Source: a virus
Reading direction: 5' to 3' (one strand)
Length of the DNA: 22,137 bases
IMG/VR virus record: IMGVR_UViG_3300037189_001537
Location: 1 to 22,137 of that record
The first letter of the stretch is position 1, and every line of letters begins with the position of its first letter. Positions 16,200 to 21,846 of the stretch are shown here, piece after piece. Made by a program: the position numbers and the translations under genes. A model generated the notes under the pieces. It saw nothing but the letters and a program-made list of their open reading frames with translations, searched no databases and was not told where the DNA came from.

Positions 16200-16534
16200 G
16201 TCTATCTCAAGAACAAGCCGCATTCTTGCTAGACATGTGCAAACTCATCCAGTACGCAACAGACCAAGGTTTTGTAGTCACTGGCGGCGAACTAGCCCGT
16301 ACCCCGGAACAACAAGCCATCTATTTCAAGACAGGGCGCTCCAAGACTATGGATTCCATCCACTTGAAACGCTGCGCCATAGACTTGAATTTCTTTAAAG
16401 ACGGAAAGATAATCTGGGACAAAGGCATACTTGCCCCTATCGGCGCTTATTGGGAAAGCCTGTACTTCAAGAATAGATGGGGTGGTAACTTTAAGAGCCT
16501 TGTGGACTGCCCCCACTTTGAAAGAAATGTATGA
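16196..16534 (+). CDS. Endolysin, M15-type peptidase
   Basis: A 112-residue protein with the VanY/M15 zinc peptidase motifs: SIHLKRCAIDLNFF (residues 54-67) gives zinc ligands H56 and D63, and DCPHFE (104-109) gives D104 and ligand H107. Between them NRWGGNF matches the usual W-G-G segment. Related phage enzymes cut the L-alanyl-D-glutamate or similar bond in peptidoglycan peptides. It is short for the family (usually 120-150 residues) but all key residues are present. No signal peptide is seen, fitting holin-dependent release by the gene just upstream. Confidence 0.9.
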   Translation: MSLSQEQAAFLLDMCKLIQYATDQGFVVTGGELARTPEQQAIYFKTGRSKTMDSIHLKRCAIDLNFFKDGKIIWDKGILAPIGAYWESLYFKNRWGGNFKSLVDCPHFERNV

Positions 16535-16758
16535 AAAAGAAGTTCCCTAATCTTTCTGTTGGCAGAGGCGAGAAGCTGTCTGTCAAAAAAGGTGGTGGTC
16601 TTACCGCCAAGGGTAGGGCAAAGGCAAATAGGGCTACAGGTAGTAACTTGAAAGCACCTACTAAGTCTGGCCCCCGTCACAAGTCCTTCTGCGCCCGGTC
16701 TAAAAGCTGGACAGGTGAGCGGGGCAAGGCCGCTAGAAAACGCTGGGGATGCAGATGA
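16531..16758 (+). CDS. Small basic phage protein, DUF6321-like
   Basis: A 75-residue, strongly basic protein. KKGGGLTAKGRAKANRATGS (residues 19-38), HKSFCARSKSW and AARKRWGCR match a small phage family I know as DUF6321 (pattern KGGLTxKG, SFCxR, ARKRWxC). Function is unknown; two conserved Cys and the charge would fit nucleic-acid or zinc binding. Its start overlaps the endolysin stop (ATGA) and its stop overlaps the next start. Confidence 0.8.
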   Translation: MKKKFPNLSVGRGEKLSVKKGGGLTAKGRAKANRATGSNLKAPTKSGPRHKSFCARSKSWTGERGKAARKRWGCR

Positions 16759-16898
16759 AAACACCAAAAGCAAAGCGCGGGTTGTACTACAACATCAACA
16801 AGCGCAGGAAAGCTGGACTGCCAGCGAAAAGACCCGGACAGAAAGGTTACCCTACTGCCGCATCTTTCCGCAAAGCAGCCAAAACAGCCAAGCGTTAA
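16755..16898 (+). CDS. Very small basic phage protein
   Basis: A 47-residue protein (MKTPKAKRGLYYNINKRRKA; RPGQKGYPTAASFRKAAKTA). About a third of residues are Lys or Arg. The pattern GLY-x-NI-x-x-KR, then KxPGxKGxPTAxxFxxxAKTAK, recurs in small proteins near the ends of phage late regions. The ATG at 16755 overlaps the upstream stop (ATGA); an in-frame ATG at 16749 is also possible. Its stop shares TTAA with the converging methyltransferase. Nucleic-acid binding is a guess from charge. Confidence 0.75.
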   Translation: MKTPKAKRGLYYNINKRRKAGLPAKRPGQKGYPTAASFRKAAKTAKR

Positions 16899-17446
16899 AC
16901 CTTCTGAATGGCTAACTGGTAGTTCTTCAGAATTACTTTGTACTGCCCCTTGTAGGCCTTGAGAAAGGCATCTACTGCTGCGCCTACGCCAGCACCGCCA
17001 GCGTAATCGTCAAACAGCATAATGCCTTTTGGCTCCAATAATTTAAATGCAAGACAAGCATCCAGCAGCACTTCTGGTGTTTGATGGTTGCCATCCACAT
17101 AGATGAAATCAAACGTGAAATCCAAGTACACCAACTCACTCAAGGCTTCCCAAGAAGTCTTAGCAAGAACCTCAATAGCTTGGTTTTCTCCTGCTGCTTC
17201 ATCCACGTTAGAGTCAAAGGTCTTGCGTAGTTCAGAAAGGTCAAGAGAGGCGTGTTCCTCTCCTCCCTTAAAAGTATCTACGCAAACCATAGTGCCATCT
17301 TGAGCAAGCATGTTTTCCAACATCCAGCACGTTGACAGACCCTCAAAACTTCCTATCTCTAAGAATGCACTGTTCTCTGGCAGCTTGGCAGAACAAGCCT
17401 CAAAGTTAGGAATGTTTTGGCTAAACCAATCTTGTGTGAATTTCAT
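16895..17446 (-). CDS. Class I SAM-dependent methyltransferase
   Basis: A 183-residue protein of the Methyltransf_24 type. FLEIGSFEGLSTCWML (residues 28-43) is the SAM-binding loop, CVDTFKGG (55-62) holds the acidic residue that binds the ribose, FDFIYVDGNHQTPEVLLD (112-129) is the core strand with D118 and H121, and GIMLFDDYAG (141-150) is the post-core acidic motif. Such enzymes often methylate sugars or polysaccharide precursors. It is last in the leftward operon and its start overlaps the glycosyltransferase stop (ATGA), which suggests they act on the same glycan. The substrate is not known. Confidence 0.8.
   Translation of the reverse strand: MKFTQDWFSQNIPNFEACSAKLPENSAFLEIGSFEGLSTCWMLENMLAQDGTMVCVDTFKGGEEHASLDLSELRKTFDSNVDEAAGENQAIEVLAKTSWEALSELVYLDFTFDFIYVDGNHQTPEVLLDACLAFKLLEPKGIMLFDDYAGGAGVGAAVDAFLKAYKGQYKVILKNYQLAIQKV
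16902..16932. repeat. 7-bp inverted repeat near the convergence point
   Basis: TTCTGAA (16902-16908) and TTCAGAA (16926-16932) are exact inverted copies separated by 17 bases, inside the 3' end of the methyltransferase gene. On the + strand they are followed by TTACTTTG. It could help end late transcription, but the stem is A/T-rich and the loop long, so support is weak. Confidence 0.25.
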
Positions 17447-18291
17447 GGTGCTGGCAACAAGCCGCCCTCAAACAAATAGGTTCCAAAGTGGCCCAGACGT
17501 ACCCACGGCGCTGCGTATATCTTGATGCCGTTCTCTCGCGCTACCCGGCAGAAGTGATAGTCCTCTGACAACAGGCGCTCTGTACCCGGCTCAATACTGC
17601 AAGCAAAGTATTCAGTGATGCGCTCTGCTGGTGCAATAGCACTAGACAGGACAGCGACATCGTTGTTGTAGGCAGATACCTTGTTCTTCAGCTTAGTCAA
17701 TGCCTTACGCTTGATGAGCATGAATCCAGTACCACCGGCCCATATCTCTACCGGCTTGTCGATAGGCACAGTGACTGCACCTTCGTATCCCACAAGGTTA
17801 ACCACCAGCGCACCTGTACGCTTGCTGAGTTCTTGCGGCGGTACACCCTCTTGCACGGCCTTCTCTACGCCATGCCAGTTGATTTCCTTTTTAGGGTAGA
17901 TACCGCAGATGATGTCCTTGTCTGCTGCCACCATGCCAAGGATGTCGTGGGCATCAAACTTAATGTCTGCGTCAATGAACAACAGGTGCGTACACTTGGT
18001 TTTCATGAACTGGTGGGCAAGAGCATTGCGTCCACGTTGGATGAGAGACTCATTAAACATGCTGGAGAAGGACATATCCCACCCTGCATTCTTCATGACA
18101 TTAGTCATATTAATCAATGAGTTAGTGAAGTAACCTGTACACATACCTCCATACATAGGCGTAGCTACAAAGATGTGGGGCTTGACCGGCTCCTTAACTT
18201 TCTTTGCCACAACTGTAGTTGCTGTGCGTTTCTTCTTAGCAACCAGAGTAATTTCTGGTTTCTTAATCCCTACTGTTCCACCTCTTGCCAT
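17443..18291 (-). CDS. Glycosyltransferase, GT-A type
   Basis: A 282-residue protein. After a Lys-rich leader (residues 9-38: KKPEITLVAKKKRTATTVVA and following), FVATPMYGGMCTGYF starts a GT-A nucleotide-sugar fold. HLLFIDADIKFD (102-113) holds the DxD metal motif, EIWAGGTGFMLIKRKAL (182-198) the acceptor region, and SEDYHFCRVARENGIKIYAA (242-261) with LGHFG (266-270) the C-terminal ED and H-G motifs. It probably transfers a sugar to a phage or host glycan or to DNA. ATG 18291 has AAAGGA 6 bases upstream and is preferred over a frame from 18354 that lacks a ribosome site. Confidence 0.85.
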   Translation of the reverse strand: MARGGTVGIKKPEITLVAKKKRTATTVVAKKVKEPVKPHIFVATPMYGGMCTGYFTNSLINMTNVMKNAGWDMSFSSMFNESLIQRGRNALAHQFMKTKCTHLLFIDADIKFDAHDILGMVAADKDIICGIYPKKEINWHGVEKAVQEGVPPQELSKRTGALVVNLVGYEGAVTVPIDKPVEIWAGGTGFMLIKRKALTKLKNKVSAYNNDVAVLSSAIAPAERITEYFACSIEPGTERLLSEDYHFCRVARENGIKIYAAPWVRLGHFGTYLFEGGLLPAP

Positions 18292-18293
18292 GA

Positions 18294-18371
18294 TTAATCC
18301 TTTGAAATAAAAGTCATGCCGTCTTCGTACCCGGCCTTGTATGCCATATCCCACAGTTGTTGGATAGACAT
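18294..18371 (-). CDS. Candidate 25-residue micro-ORF
   Basis: ATG at 18371 opens a 25-codon frame, MSIQQLWDMAYKAGYEDGMT then FISKD, ending TAA at 18294-18296, only 2 bases before the glycosyltransferase ATG. It fills a gap between two genes that would otherwise be unusual in this compact genome, and the A-x-x-A-G-Y-E-D-G string looks like a phage micro-helix protein. There is no clear ribosome site (GAGGA is about 20 bases away), so translation would need coupling to the upstream gene. Confidence 0.4.
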   Translation of the reverse strand: MSIQQLWDMAYKAGYEDGMTFISKD

Positions 18372-18382
18372 GTTGATAAGTT

Positions 18383-18703
18383 CTATGAGATGTCCTCTAT
18401 CCTCAGGACATACTTGTTTGTCTTCGCTGACTTGCGCCAGCCCCACACTTGTATCTTCCATCCCGCTTCCCTCACTTTCGGTAATAGTTCACTAGCCATA
18501 ATCTTCTTTATCCTGTCACTCACCCCGGACGCTGTAGCCTGTACTGCCAGAGTCTCATCCCGCTTGATAGCCAATATGTCTATGAAGCCAAACAAGTCCT
18601 GTCGTATTCGTGCGTGTGGGTTCCACTTCTCTACGATAGCTACTGTGTAACCTTGCTCTCGCAAGATTGCCAGCGTCCTACTGGTGGGTGACTCCTTTGC
18701 CAT
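18383..18703 (-). CDS. PD-(D/E)XK-like nuclease
   Basis: A 106-residue protein resembling small restriction-like nucleases. E25, DLFGFIDILAI (residues 36-46, with D42) and TLAVQATAS (51-59, with Q55) give a D-(x)n-(E/Q)xT layout in place of the usual ExK; related phage proteins have this VQxT form. R64, K66 and K67, then AGWKIQVWGWRKS (80-92), complete the fold. It may cut branched or mismatched DNA during recombination. It overlaps the OB-like gene by ATGA. The catalytic Lys seems replaced, so activity needs testing. Confidence 0.6.
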   Translation of the reverse strand: MAKESPTSRTLAILREQGYTVAIVEKWNPHARIRQDLFGFIDILAIKRDETLAVQATASGVSDRIKKIMASELLPKVREAGWKIQVWGWRKSAKTNKYVLRIEDIS

Positions 18704-19011
18704 CAGAAGGGTACGTCATCGTCATCAACACGGCTGGGCTGGACATGCTTGCGGTAAGCTGGAACCACCTCGACAACTTCGTTACGCTCCTCTGCCTTCT
18801 TTCGCTTAGTCCAGTTGTCTTCCTTGAAAGAAAGCAGGGTAGTGCCTTTGGAAGTAGGGCGCTGCCAGACAGCAAACTTCAGCTTTTCGCCAGCTTTGTA
18901 GTCCATCTCTAGGACTATGAAGCCTTTGTAGTCTGGCCCTTTGTCACTCTTCTTTTCCTCTTCCCAGTAAGCCACTCCTGACCCCGGCATCTCACGATGT
19001 TGATTGCTCAT
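18703..19011 (-). CDS. OB/DUF736-like protein with SSB-type acidic tip
   Basis: A 102-residue protein. GSGVAYWEEEKKSDKGPDYK (residues 11-30) then GFIV, FAVWQRPTSKGTTLLSFK follows the pattern of the DUF736 group (N-x-K-K-S-D-x-x-P-D-Y-x-G, W-x-x-x-x-x-x-G-x-x-x-L-S). The extreme C-terminus is VDDDDVPF, matching the acidic D-D-D-I-P-F tip by which bacterial SSB proteins recruit partners. It lies between the RecT/HTH region and a nuclease, so a single-stranded-DNA-binding or partner-recruiting role in recombination is plausible. AAAGGAAAAGT precedes the ATG; the start overlaps the HTH stop (ATGA). Confidence 0.6.
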   Translation of the reverse strand: MSNQHREMPGSGVAYWEEEKKSDKGPDYKGFIVLEMDYKAGEKLKFAVWQRPTSKGTTLLSFKEDNWTKRKKAEERNEVVEVVPAYRKHVQPSRVDDDDVPF

Positions 19012-19247
19012 ACTTTTCCTTTCGTTAACGTGTAACTCGCATACTCTCTGCCATTGGCCTTAACCATGTGAGTAAAGATGTTGTATCCCTCTTTCCGCAA
19101 CACTTCTATGTGAGCAGCAAGGCGAAAACTCCCATATAAATTCAGTGCTTCCATAGGAGAGATTGCCTTGCCGCTTTCTAGGTGTCTCAGGATATTGTCA
19201 CGCTGTGTACCACTTCGGGACTTTGTGGGGGCGTACCCGGCTTTGGG
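19008..19247 (-). CDS. Helix-turn-helix domain frame without a normal start (possible RecT fusion)
   Basis: The frame opens after TAG (19248-19250) and gives 79 residues including TQRDNILRHLESGKAISPME, ALNLYGSFRLAAHIEVLRKE and GYNIFTHMVKANGREYASYT. This is the HTH_39-type winged-helix domain common beside phage recombination genes, normally a separate protein starting M-T-Q-R. Here the codon before TQRD is GGT, and no ATG, GTG or TTG occurs until ATG 19154, which would leave only 48 residues and delete the first helix. It overlaps RecT in the -1 frame and a slippery heptamer lies at its 5' limit. Options: -1 frameshift fusion, non-standard start (ATC or CTG), or a truncated 48-residue protein. 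Its stop overlaps the next start. Confidence 0.7.
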   Translation of the reverse strand, partial: PKAGYAPTKSRSGTQRDNILRHLESGKAISPMEALNLYGSFRLAAHIEVLRKEGYNIFTHMVKANGREYASYTLTKGKV

Positions 19248-20023
19248 CTAACAGACACTCCAGCAGTGACTAACATGCCCTTCATCTTGACCTTGAGCAT
19301 GTTGTCAAGAGAGTCCAGCATGTTCATGTTGCAAGCCTTGAGGCCGTCAATCTTCTCTGCTTTCAACTCTTCATCCATCTTGGCAGACTTAGTGATACGG
19401 GCCACCATAGTGACGTAAGCCTCTAGCCACTGCTCTACAGTGTGAAAGCGGTTGTAAGCCTCATCATTGCCGGGTACAAATAATTCAAAAGCCCCGTCTG
19501 GTTCTGCTAATACTTCCTCTACCATTCCCATGTCTTTAGTGGCAGGGGCTGGCTGGAAGTCCTGTACTTCCTCTGGTGTGTAGACACCCACCACGCACCC
19601 GGGGTACACAGCACGGATGCCTTCTGAGATACACCGCGCACGGAGCATGGCTCTAGGGTAGTTCTTCCAGTTGTCCTTGCTTGCAATGCCTATCTGTTTG
19701 GCATGTGTAAGAGTCCACGTTACTGCCAAGCTACCACCAGACGGATGTGAGAACGTGCCGGTAACCTCTTGGTCTGTATACACATCCCACTTCACTGAAC
19801 CACCAGCTTGCTGGAATCTAGCAAGCATGGCATCTGCTTTCAGTGCAGGACGGCCTTGGATAACGTGGTAATCACGCATAGCGATAGCAGGGTGCAGTCC
19901 TTCGCCTTGGCACAACAACATGATTGCCAATGCCTCTTGCGGGTTCTTGAACCCAAACATCTTGCTACTGGCAGCTACCTCTGCCATCTGCTGCATATCT
20001 TGATAGGGAATAATATTACTCAT
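19187..20023 (-). CDS. recT: RecT-family single-strand annealing protein
   Basis: A 278-residue protein. LLCQGEGLHPAIAMRDYHVI (residues 36-55), GRPALKADAMLARFQQAGG and YPRAMLRARCISEGIRAVYP (122-141) with VVGVYTPEEV (144-153) are the RecT core, as in many phage RecT proteins. These bind single-stranded DNA and anneal complementary strands, working with an exonuclease; here a YqaJ-like exonuclease lies two genes upstream. The last 100 residues are helical, with a Pro-rich end (VSPKPGTPPQSPEVVHSVTI). The ATG overlaps the preceding gene by 8 bases. The 3' end carries the slippery heptamer described separately. Confidence 0.9.
   Translation of the reverse strand: MSNIIPYQDMQQMAEVAASSKMFGFKNPQEALAIMLLCQGEGLHPAIAMRDYHVIQGRPALKADAMLARFQQAGGSVKWDVYTDQEVTGTFSHPSGGSLAVTWTLTHAKQIGIASKDNWKNYPRAMLRARCISEGIRAVYPGCVVGVYTPEEVQDFQPAPATKDMGMVEEVLAEPDGAFELFVPGNDEAYNRFHTVEQWLEAYVTMVARITKSAKMDEELKAEKIDGLKACNMNMLDSLDNMLKVKMKGMLVTAGVSVSPKPGTPPQSPEVVHSVTIS
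19241..19247 (-). promoter_or_regulatory. Candidate -1 frameshift heptamer C_CCA_AAG
   Basis: Read on the - strand, CCCAAAG falls in the RecT frame as C CCA AAG (last base of codon 259 plus P260 and K261). This is a canonical X_XXY_YYZ layout with AAG in the A site, the most slip-prone codon in bacteria. It lies immediately after the TAG that closes the -1 frame upstream, so a slip here fuses RecT 1-261 to 77 residues of HTH. Downstream bases can form a modest stem (19233-19236 with 19207-19210, and 19225-19227 with 19211-19213). Confidence 0.5.
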
Positions 20024-20225
20024 TTACTTTGCTCCTTACTCTTAACATTTCATCTGCTAGGCGATAGGCATCTTCTGCCTTCTGACGATAGAAACCACCA
20101 CTGGTTGCATGTACTACTTGCAGTGCTGCGATAGCAAACATATCTCGCAAGTCCATGCCCTCGCTGCTGTTAGTCAATCCAGTAGTAGGATGCTTGTGGG
20201 AAAAGGGATAGGCTTTGTCTTTCAT
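20016..20225 (-). CDS. Small conserved phage protein, function unknown
   Basis: A 69-residue protein (TGLTNSSEGMDLRDMFAIAA; LQVVHATSGGFYRQKAEDAY; RLADEMLRVR). The G-M-x-L-R-D-x-F-A-x-x-A-L-Q and A-E-D-A-Y-x-L-A-D-x-M-L patterns are common in small phage proteins of unknown role. It lies between the exonuclease (ATGA overlap) and RecT (8-base overlap), so it is probably co-translated with the recombination pair. Confidence 0.7.
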   Translation of the reverse strand: MKDKAYPFSHKHPTTGLTNSSEGMDLRDMFAIAALQVVHATSGGFYRQKAEDAYRLADEMLRVRSKVNE

Positions 20226-21118
20226 TTGATTAAGAACCTCCGTGAACCGGGCATCTCCCGCACAAACTGGCGGTAAATGTCAGGCATAGCACTTTCAAAC
20301 AACTTGGAGTCAAACTTCATAGATGCCTTGGCAGACTTCCAAGTAGCCAGCACGTTGCCATCTATAGAGGCCAAGGTTGCCTTGTCTTCCATGTAGCCCT
20401 GCACCAGCGTTTGGAACTGGTCTTCACGGGCTTCTAGAGCCTTGATTTCCTTCTTTATGGCAGATAGGTACATGACTGCTTCCTCTACGCTTGCAGAGGC
20501 TAATTTGGTAGCTTCTGAGGACACAGGGTATAGCGCCCTTGCTTGGTCAACAGATTCAGGGGGCAGAGCAGTACCAGAGACAACGTGCGCCCACAAGACT
20601 GCCATGTCCTTAATGTGGGCCTCTTTCATAGCCTCGCTAATGTCCTGACGAATAAGTACAAACTCCTGACCACCAAATAGTACGGCAAGGTACACAGTCT
20701 CACAGCCGAATACTGTGGCTTCATGCACAAGTTGAGCCATATCCGCAACTGGCATAAGTCCAGTGTCTGCGTCAAACTTAGAACGTGTAGCCGCGCTGTA
20801 GTTCTTAGCCTCGACAAGTATTGTTTTACCATTCTCTTTCCCCACAAAATCAAAGTGACTACGCAGCCATTCCTCTTTAGGGTGAGTCAGGGCATCCTCT
20901 ATCTTGTTCAACTCAACCTTTAGCTTGGATTGAGCCAGCCGCCCTATGACAGGCTCCATGATGTGACCCATCTGGACGGCTTCCACCTCTGACAAGTCAG
21001 GGCGCTCCATACGGCCTTGCTTTATAAGGATGGCTTCGTTAGCCCTTCCTTGGGCAGCCAGACGGCTATCGCCTGACCACCATGCACTGTTACGGGTTTC
21101 GGGGGAAAAGTCAGACAT
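20222..21118 (-). CDS. YqaJ/lambda-exonuclease-like recombination nuclease
   Basis: A 298-residue protein. AWWSGDSRLAAQGRANEAIL (residues 12-31), MGHIMEPVIG (50-59, E55), SHFDFVG (87-93, D90) and ILVEAKNYSA (100-109, E103-x-K105) give the PD-(D/E)XK core of the YqaJ viral recombinase family, with Q129 as a likely motif IV residue. The C-terminal 120 residues are helical. It should degrade double-stranded DNA ends from 5' to 3' to give single strands for RecT. Start 21118 is chosen because AGGAGG lies 6 bases upstream and it overlaps the preceding gene by 8 bases; an upstream start at 21133 has no such support. Confidence 0.85.
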   Translation of the reverse strand: MSDFSPETRNSAWWSGDSRLAAQGRANEAILIKQGRMERPDLSEVEAVQMGHIMEPVIGRLAQSKLKVELNKIEDALTHPKEEWLRSHFDFVGKENGKTILVEAKNYSAATRSKFDADTGLMPVADMAQLVHEATVFGCETVYLAVLFGGQEFVLIRQDISEAMKEAHIKDMAVLWAHVVSGTALPPESVDQARALYPVSSEATKLASASVEEAVMYLSAIKKEIKALEAREDQFQTLVQGYMEDKATLASIDGNVLATWKSAKASMKFDSKLFESAMPDIYRQFVREMPGSRRFLIK

Positions 21119-21335
21119 TGTTAGCCTCCTCAAAGAACAGGGCTTCTACGCCGCACATGTTGCCAGCAGCACTCATACGCATGACTTCCGCATACGGCAA
21201 GTCCTCATGCTTTTGTTTACCAGTGACTAGGGAGATGGGGTTGTTGCGTGTGCTGACAGCGCAGCGTGCGTATACATGATGTTCGTCTCCCACCTTGGGA
21301 GAGAAGTGCTTGCAATTTACACAGTATTTGGTCAT
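21111..21335 (-). CDS. Small Cys-rich (zinc-ribbon-like) protein
   Basis: A 74-residue protein (MTKYCVNCKHFSPKVGDEHH start). Cys5 and Cys8 form a CxxC, with further Cys at 25 and 61 (NMCGVEALF), enough to bind one zinc. The CxxC-K-H-F start and late C-G are typical of small phage proteins of unknown role. It is first after the likely promoter at 21378-21383. No strong ribosome site is seen (GAAAG only). Confidence 0.7.
   Translation of the reverse strand: MTKYCVNCKHFSPKVGDEHHVYARCAVSTRNNPISLVTGKQKHEDLPYAEVMRMSAAGNMCGVEALFFEEANNV
21125..21130 (-). promoter_or_regulatory. Strong ribosome binding site for the exonuclease
   Basis: AGGAGG on the - strand, 6 bases before ATG 21118. It decides that start over the in-frame ATG at 21133. 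Confidence 0.8.
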
Positions 21336-21354
21336 TTGAAACTTTCATTAGTCA

Positions 21355-21370
21355 GTGGGGAACTTCCCAC
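21355..21370. promoter_or_regulatory. Operator-like dyad downstream of the early promoter
   Basis: GTGGGGAACTTCCCAC: arms GTGGG and CCCAC are exact inverted copies around 6 bases. On the - strand it starts 7 bases after the TATAAT box, about where transcription would begin, so it is well placed for repressor binding or as a 5' mRNA hairpin. Confidence 0.4.
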
Positions 21371-21377
21371 GGGAACG

Positions 21378-21383
21378 ATTATA
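21378..21383 (-). promoter_or_regulatory. Candidate -10 box (TATAAT) for the recombination operon
   Basis: A perfect TATAAT on the - strand in the only sizeable gap of this strand (21336-21457), 42 bases before the Cys-rich gene. No good TTGACA is found at 16-18 bases, so it may need an activator or a phage-specific factor. Confidence 0.45.
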
Positions 21384-21442
21384 AGCCTACAAAGTTATGT
21401 GTTGGATAGTCCTTTCTTAAAAATAGTTTGTAAAGTTGTGGA

Positions 21443-21468
21443 ATAAATACAACAGGGTTAATGCCCTG
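21443..21468 (-). terminator. Likely intrinsic terminator after the small early genes
   Basis: On the - strand CAGGG (21468-21464) pairs with CCCTG (21457-21453) around CATTAA, with possible G-U extension. It is followed by TTGTATTTATT. The loop contains the stop codon of the 62-residue gene. The stem is short, so termination may be partial. Confidence 0.45.
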
Positions 21469-21646
21469 CCTGTTTACGCATAGCGCGTATGGCATCCATC
21501 ATAGTGTCAGCATAGGCGATGGCCTCTGCCGTGTGGTCTAGGGCAGCGTCATACTGCTTCAACAACATAGCTTGATGAGCAGCCTGTAGGTGCTTCTCTG
21601 CCATCATGTTGGGGTATGCGTAGTCAATAATCTCTTGGACTTTCAT
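21458..21646 (-). CDS. Small helical protein, function unknown
   Basis: A 62-residue protein (MKVQEIIDYAYPNMMAEKHL; QAAHQAMLLKQYDAALDHTA; AIAYADTMMDAIRAM). The spacing of Ala and aromatic residues resembles a single TPR-like helical hairpin. Its start overlaps the preceding stop (ATGA), and its stop lies within a likely terminator, so it is the last gene of the first small operon. No function can be assigned. Confidence 0.65.
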   Translation of the reverse strand: MKVQEIIDYAYPNMMAEKHLQAAHQAMLLKQYDAALDHTAEAIAYADTMMDAIRAMRKQAGH

Positions 21647-21846
21647 GTGTTCTTACTCCTAAGATGTTGTTCTATCGCTCTGGCAAAGCGAATATGCGTT
21701 TCCTCATCTGCACCAGCCGCACTTTGAAAAATGTCTTCAATGATTTCATTCGTCAGCCCTACCCACTCGCGCGTGTAGGTTTGGATGTCATCATCATCTT
21801 CTAGCTTGGCTTGTGCCATAGCCTTTTTACTTTGATAGCCTGTCAT
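21643..21846 (-). CDS. Small conserved phage protein (MTGYQSKKAMA type)
   Basis: A 67-residue acidic protein. Its start, MTGYQSKKAMAQAKLEDDDD, matches the opening x-Y-x-S-K-K-A-M-A-x-x-K-L of many phage early proteins; the rest is helical (NEIIEDIFQSAAGADEETHI, RFARAIEQHLRSK). ATG 21846 is chosen because it overlaps the stop of the membrane microprotein (ATGA) with GGTGG 5 bases before; an ATG at 21858 lacks a ribosome site. Confidence 0.7.
   Translation of the reverse strand: MTGYQSKKAMAQAKLEDDDDIQTYTREWVGLTNEIIEDIFQSAAGADEETHIRFARAIEQHLRSKNT

Noticed and set aside
18292-18354. Longer N-terminus for the glycosyltransferase
   Set aside because: No ribosome site at 18354. AAAGGA sits correctly before ATG 18291.
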